Positions 60,359-64,000 of a stretch of 64,000 nucleotides of DNA are shown here, one piece after another. The translations under genes and the position numbers were made by a program. The notes under the pieces are model-generated. The model was not told the origin of the DNA. It saw only the letters and a program-made list of their open reading frames with translations, and ran no database searches. Each line of letters begins with the position of its first letter. The first letter of the stretch is position 1. This DNA comes from Asparagopsis taxiformis (Eukaryota > Rhodophyta > Florideophyceae > Bonnemaisoniales > Bonnemaisoniaceae): positions 226,409-290,408 of the forward strand of contig JALQPE010002338.1 in assembly GCA_030407315.1 (NCBI GenBank). Reading direction: 5' to 3'.

Positions 60359-61640
60359 ATGGCCTCGAGTTCAACCGCGACGCGGTCGCTCGATGACGTT
60401 CTTGACGAGGAACCGGATTTCCTCGACGAACAGCGCGCTGCTGAAGACGATTCGGCACGCGTGCCACCAGCTGACGTTCAGCTTCCCATTACGAGGGACG
60501 AGCTTATCGAAGCTCAACGCGAGGACGCGTTCTGTCAAACGATACTGACCACGACAGTCCGAGACGCAGGACGCTGCATTCTTCGAAGGCCACGATGGCT
60601 TACTCCGACGCCGAACCTCACGATGAGGAACGTACACAAATCGTTGTGCCGGCTTCGTTACGGCCGCGGCTGCTGGAGTTAACGCACCACCACGTCCTCG
60701 CTGGACATCCCGTGCAAACGCGTATGTACTATACCCTACGGAGGACGTACTACTGGCCCGCGATGGCCGCCGACATCCACGCAACGGTACGAAACTGCGT
60801 TGGATGTGCGAAGAACCGCGTGAAGCTTCGCAAACGGACGAACCCGTTACGTTTATTCCCGGCCACGGAGCCGCTGCGAGACCTATGTATCGACATACTA
60901 GGTCCGCGACGAAGACCACGCGTGGCAACCGATTTATTCTCGTGATAACGGACCGCTTCACGAAGCTAACCAGAGTCGTACCTCTACGTAATATCGATTC
61001 CGCCAACGTGGCGAGCGCGTTCGTTCAACGCGTGGGTCTTCTCTCGTATGGACCCCCACGGACGCTCATAAGCGATAACGGAAAGCAGTTCGCTGCTAAG
61101 TTTTTCCAGCGCGTCTGCAACGAAATGGCGTGACGAACGTCTTTACGTCGACGTACCACCCCCAAACGAACGGGCAGGTGGAGCGCTACAACAGGACGAT
61201 CCTGGCGATGCTGCGCAATTACGTGAACGAAAACCAGAACGAACTGGGATCGATACGCATCGGCGTTAACGTTTGCGTACAACACGCATGTGCATTCGAG
61301 CACGGGCACGACGCCCTTCGATTTGATTCTCACGAATCCACCGCCACCGTTGGCGCTACACACGTCGGTAACGAACCGCGAACTACCCGACGGGGGAGGC
61401 GAGCCACTTACGTTCGTGAGCTCGCCACAACGATGGATAACGCGTATCGAACGCTGAAGGCCGCGCAGGCACGTTATAAACGAAATTTCGACAAACGAGT
61501 CCGGTGTCTCGAATCGAAACATCCGCGCGGGAGAATACGTATTCATCGACCCGACGACGGACCACGAAGGGCACGAAGCTCGCAACCACGCGTTGGGACC
61601 GTTCCGCGTACTACGTAACGACGTACGAACGTTCGTCATC
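60359..61640 (+). pseudogene. Gypsy integrase
   Basis: HHCC zinc site: LTHHHVLAGHPVQTRMYY and NCVGCAKNR. Catalytic core: LCIDILGP (first D), FILVITDRFTKLTRVVPL, LISDNGKQFAAKFFQRV (second D), then after a frameshift STYHPQTNGQVERYNR (E of the DDE triad). Confidence 0.82.
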
Positions 61641-61938
61641 CAACGAGGAGGACGTAGTTGAACGTGTCAACTCGGACCGCGTTGCGTACGCGCCAACGCC
61701 GGCGAACGCGCCCCCGCCGGAGCCATACGATGCCACCGAGGCAGACCTCGACAAGAACCGCGACGGTCCGGCGTATGTAGTAGACGACCTACTCAACCAT
61801 CGCGTAAACGATGACGGCACCCTAGACTTCCTCGTGAAGTGGGTCGGGTATCGTAACCCTACGTGGGAACCCCGCCGGAACGTATCTGAAGAGAGCGTCT
61901 CTCGATACTTCGCACGCGTGCGACGAGCAACAACGTGA
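61504..61938 (+). pseudogene. Gypsy C-terminal chromodomain
   Basis: YVVDDLLNHRVNDDGTLDFL then VKWVGYRNPTWEPRRNV and VSRYFARVRR: a chromodomain fused to the integrase C-terminus, as in chromoviruses. The aromatic cage positions are partly kept (Y, W in WVGY and W in TWEP). It may steer integration into heterochromatin. Confidence 0.8.
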
Positions 61939-64000
61939 AAGGCCACGACGGCCCCCGAAAACGCACACGAGCGTCGGTTAAGCGCACGCGTGCGCGCACG
62001 TTGCACGATGCAACAACGAAGGCGACGAGCCGCACGAACGAGAAGCGAAGGCACAACGAGTGCCGGGACGTCCACCCTTGCGTTGGGGGGGCGCGATGCG
62101 TGCTAGAGCCGTCGCTCTTTTCGTTTTCGACACCATACGTTGGTGGAGGCACGAGCGCCAACGAAAGATTGGACGACGAGTCCACGCGCGGACGATTCAC
62201 ACGATGTGAAGAGCCACGACTGGCTCGACAGTGTTGACCGTCCCACGGGCAAAGGTGACGACACCACGGGCCACGGACGGACAACACGTCAGATTTTTCG
62301 CGCGAAAAATTAACGTGGGCCAGCGGGCCATGGACGCACGGTACGAAAAATCGGGCCGATTACAGTGCGTTAATCCGGCCAAATCTCGGGACACGCGTGC
62401 CCCGAAAATTTCGTAATTTCGGCATGTCACGTGAGCCATCGTACGTCCCCGTGGACGCCGCTGACAACGAGTCGCATCGACCAACGAGGTCAACGCCAAA
62501 CAGCTCGCGAGCTAACGGCTACGTGACGCCGGAAGGCGGAGAAACGACGTAGGACGGACGCGTCCCCAGCGAAGATGGCAACGGCCTCATTACGAAACAT
62601 CCCGCACGAAGCGGAACGAAGCTATACGTTAGCCGACGAATTAGACCAACGGGTCTCAGCGCACGAAGCGCGCGAGTAAAGCGTGCGAACGACGAGCCAA
62701 CGAGGGCCGCGACGACGGACGGCGAACCGTATCGCCATCGTGAGGCACGACGCCGAACGCGGTAGCCACGTACGGCAACCACGGAACGACACAACGGTGT
62801 CCTGCCACGCGGGCATAACGAACGACGCGCGAAGCGAAAAGCCCGCCGGCCAGTCGAACGCACGTAACGAAACACGAATACGCAACGGCGTACAAGCTGT
62901 AGCCACGTAAACGGCACAGCTGAGCAAAGCCGACGAAAAGTTGGCTCACGTAACAGCCTCAAACGCCCGCGGGCATGCGAAACGACTCGTCATCGCGTCC
63001 CCGTCGGGTTCGCAAGTCGAATGAACGAATACGCAACGGCGTAGAGGTCGAGCATTACGTATGCCCAGGTGCACGTCGCACCACATAACGAAGAGCTACG
63101 AAACGCTCCTCGGACGCCGCGGCGAACGACGCAGCCACACGAAGCGGACTAGCGCAACGATTGCGCCACCGGCTAACGTGAAGCCGCGGGAACGTGAAGC
63201 GCGACGGCGCTAACGGTGTTAACGGCTATACGAAAAGCCCGAGCCGCCGGCAAAGACGTTGTCCGGAACTCGACGCACCACGACGCACTGCCGCGTAACG
63301 CAACGCGGGAAACGTGCCAGCTCACGCGCGAGTCAGAGGACGCTTAGCGAATTTCGTCCAGCTCACCGGAGCAAATTAAAATTGGCACCGACGTGCTACG
63401 TGCCAGAGAGCTCGAATGCTCACGGAATTCGACACCGACGGGGTTATCCGCACGAGGAACGACGGCGGAAACGAATTCCGAGATAGTTACAAATGATAAC
63501 GCCACTGCCAACGTGAAGCCGCGGCAACGCGAAGCGCGACGGCGCTAATGACGTCAACGGCTATACGAAAGCCAAGCCCGCCGGCACCACGTCGTCAACG
63601 AAACCGCAACGTTACTGCGACGAATACTGCGTACACGCCACGGCGTAAACGTCAAACCGACTCACACGCGCGTCGGTCTGACGTTCGACGAATTTTCGCC
63701 CAGCTCATCGGAGCAAATTAAATTGGCACCGACGTGCTACGTCGCGCTAAGAGCTCGAATGCTCAACGGAATCAGACACCGACGCGACGGGGTTTATCGA
63801 ACGAGAAAACGACGGCGAAACGATTCCTGAGTTAGTTACTAAATGATACGCGCCCAACGGGGCTCTAAGATCCGAGGTTAACGTACCACTCGCAGTGAAA
63901 GCCGCCGCTACGCGCCGCCGCTTTGCCGAATAATTGCGTGTGTTACGAACCTGCCAACGGGCACGCGCCGCCGCGAACTCGAAGCACGGCTACGTAAGCC
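61939..64000. other. CpG-rich non-coding tail downstream of the gypsy element
   Basis: 2.06 kb with very dense ACG/CGA words and many short frames in all registers, none with a domain. It may be the long 3' untranslated part of the same element or another element. No copy of LTR B is seen. A 335-bp tandem repeat lies at the end. Confidence 0.4.
63175..63845. repeat. 335-bp tandem repeat, two diverged copies
   Basis: AACGTGAAGCCGCGG begins copy 1 at 63175 and copy 2 at 63510. Further shared landmarks at the same spacing: CGACGGCGCTAA, GGAGCAAATTAAA, TTGGCACCGACGTGCTACGT and GAGCTCGAATGCTCA. Each copy ends near (G)AGTTAGTTAC/GATAGTTAC with AAATGATA. Confidence 0.85.

Larger units (their letters stand above)
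54252..61938 (+). mobile_element. Ty3/gypsy chromovirus-like LTR retrotransposon, frameshifted
   Basis: Domains run LTR, primer site, gag with zinc knuckle, protease, reverse transcriptase, RNase H, integrase, chromodomain: the chromovirus order. Coding density is high and codons are CpG-rich. Around ten single-base-type frame changes split the polyprotein; internal stops are few otherwise. No second copy of the LTR is visible before the window end, so the element is either longer than the window or lacks its 3' LTR. Confidence 0.88.

Overview
This window is nuclear DNA of a photosynthetic eukaryote. Genes sit about 1.8 kb apart on both strands, often convergent or divergent. Introns are few, short (78 to 220 nt) and GT-AG. 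The products are eukaryotic: eIF3b, SRP54, primase large subunit, CMC1-type twin Cx9C protein and mitochondrial scramblase. A plastid is suggested by an Mg-type (Asp-rich) delta-aminolevulinate dehydratase and a glutathione reductase, both with leaders, and by a plant-type dihydrodipicolinate reductase. A unicellular red alga, or another compact-genome alga, is my best guess; this is inference and no marker here settles it.

Positions 1 to about 46.8 kb are gene-rich. In order: a dCMP deaminase cut by the window edge (-), glutathione reductase (+), DUF218 protein (-), CAMK/SnRK-like kinase (+), FIST-domain protein (-), a membrane protein (-), a DUF1295-like membrane protein (+), a two-exon alpha/beta hydrolase (-), a proline-rich two-TM protein (-), a tail-anchored TRAF-type zinc-finger protein (+), Maf (-), a giant bestrophin-like gene (+), DUR3-like urea symporter (+), primase large subunit (+), eIF3b (-), CMC1-like (+), a four-TM protein (-), phosphoribosylanthranilate isomerase (+), HemB (-), tetraspanin-like (-), a coiled-coil membrane protein (+), an unknown small protein (-), a zinc-type dehydrogenase (-), SRP54 (+), a bZIP-like protein (-), a scramblase (+) and DapB (-).

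The most striking gene runs from 15433 to 21171. Four exons join in frame into about 1803 residues with FIVE consecutive bestrophin-like domains. Known bestrophin channels are homopentamers, so this reads as a pentamer encoded in one chain, with five non-identical subunits and therefore possibly an asymmetric pore.

From about 47.8 kb onward the window is nested transposon DNA. A decayed Ty1/copia-like element lies on the minus strand (47.8 to 52.4 kb). It is interrupted by a 731-bp solo LTR with a 5-bp target duplication and contains a hexamer microsatellite inside its integrase. Next come two related LTRs in opposite orientation (52.4 to 53.2 and 54.25 to 54.9 kb) around a foreign gag-start fragment. 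Then a chromodomain-bearing Ty3/gypsy element (from 54.25 kb) has all its domains in order but broken by frameshifts, followed by a CpG-rich non-coding tail with a 335-bp tandem repeat up to the window end.
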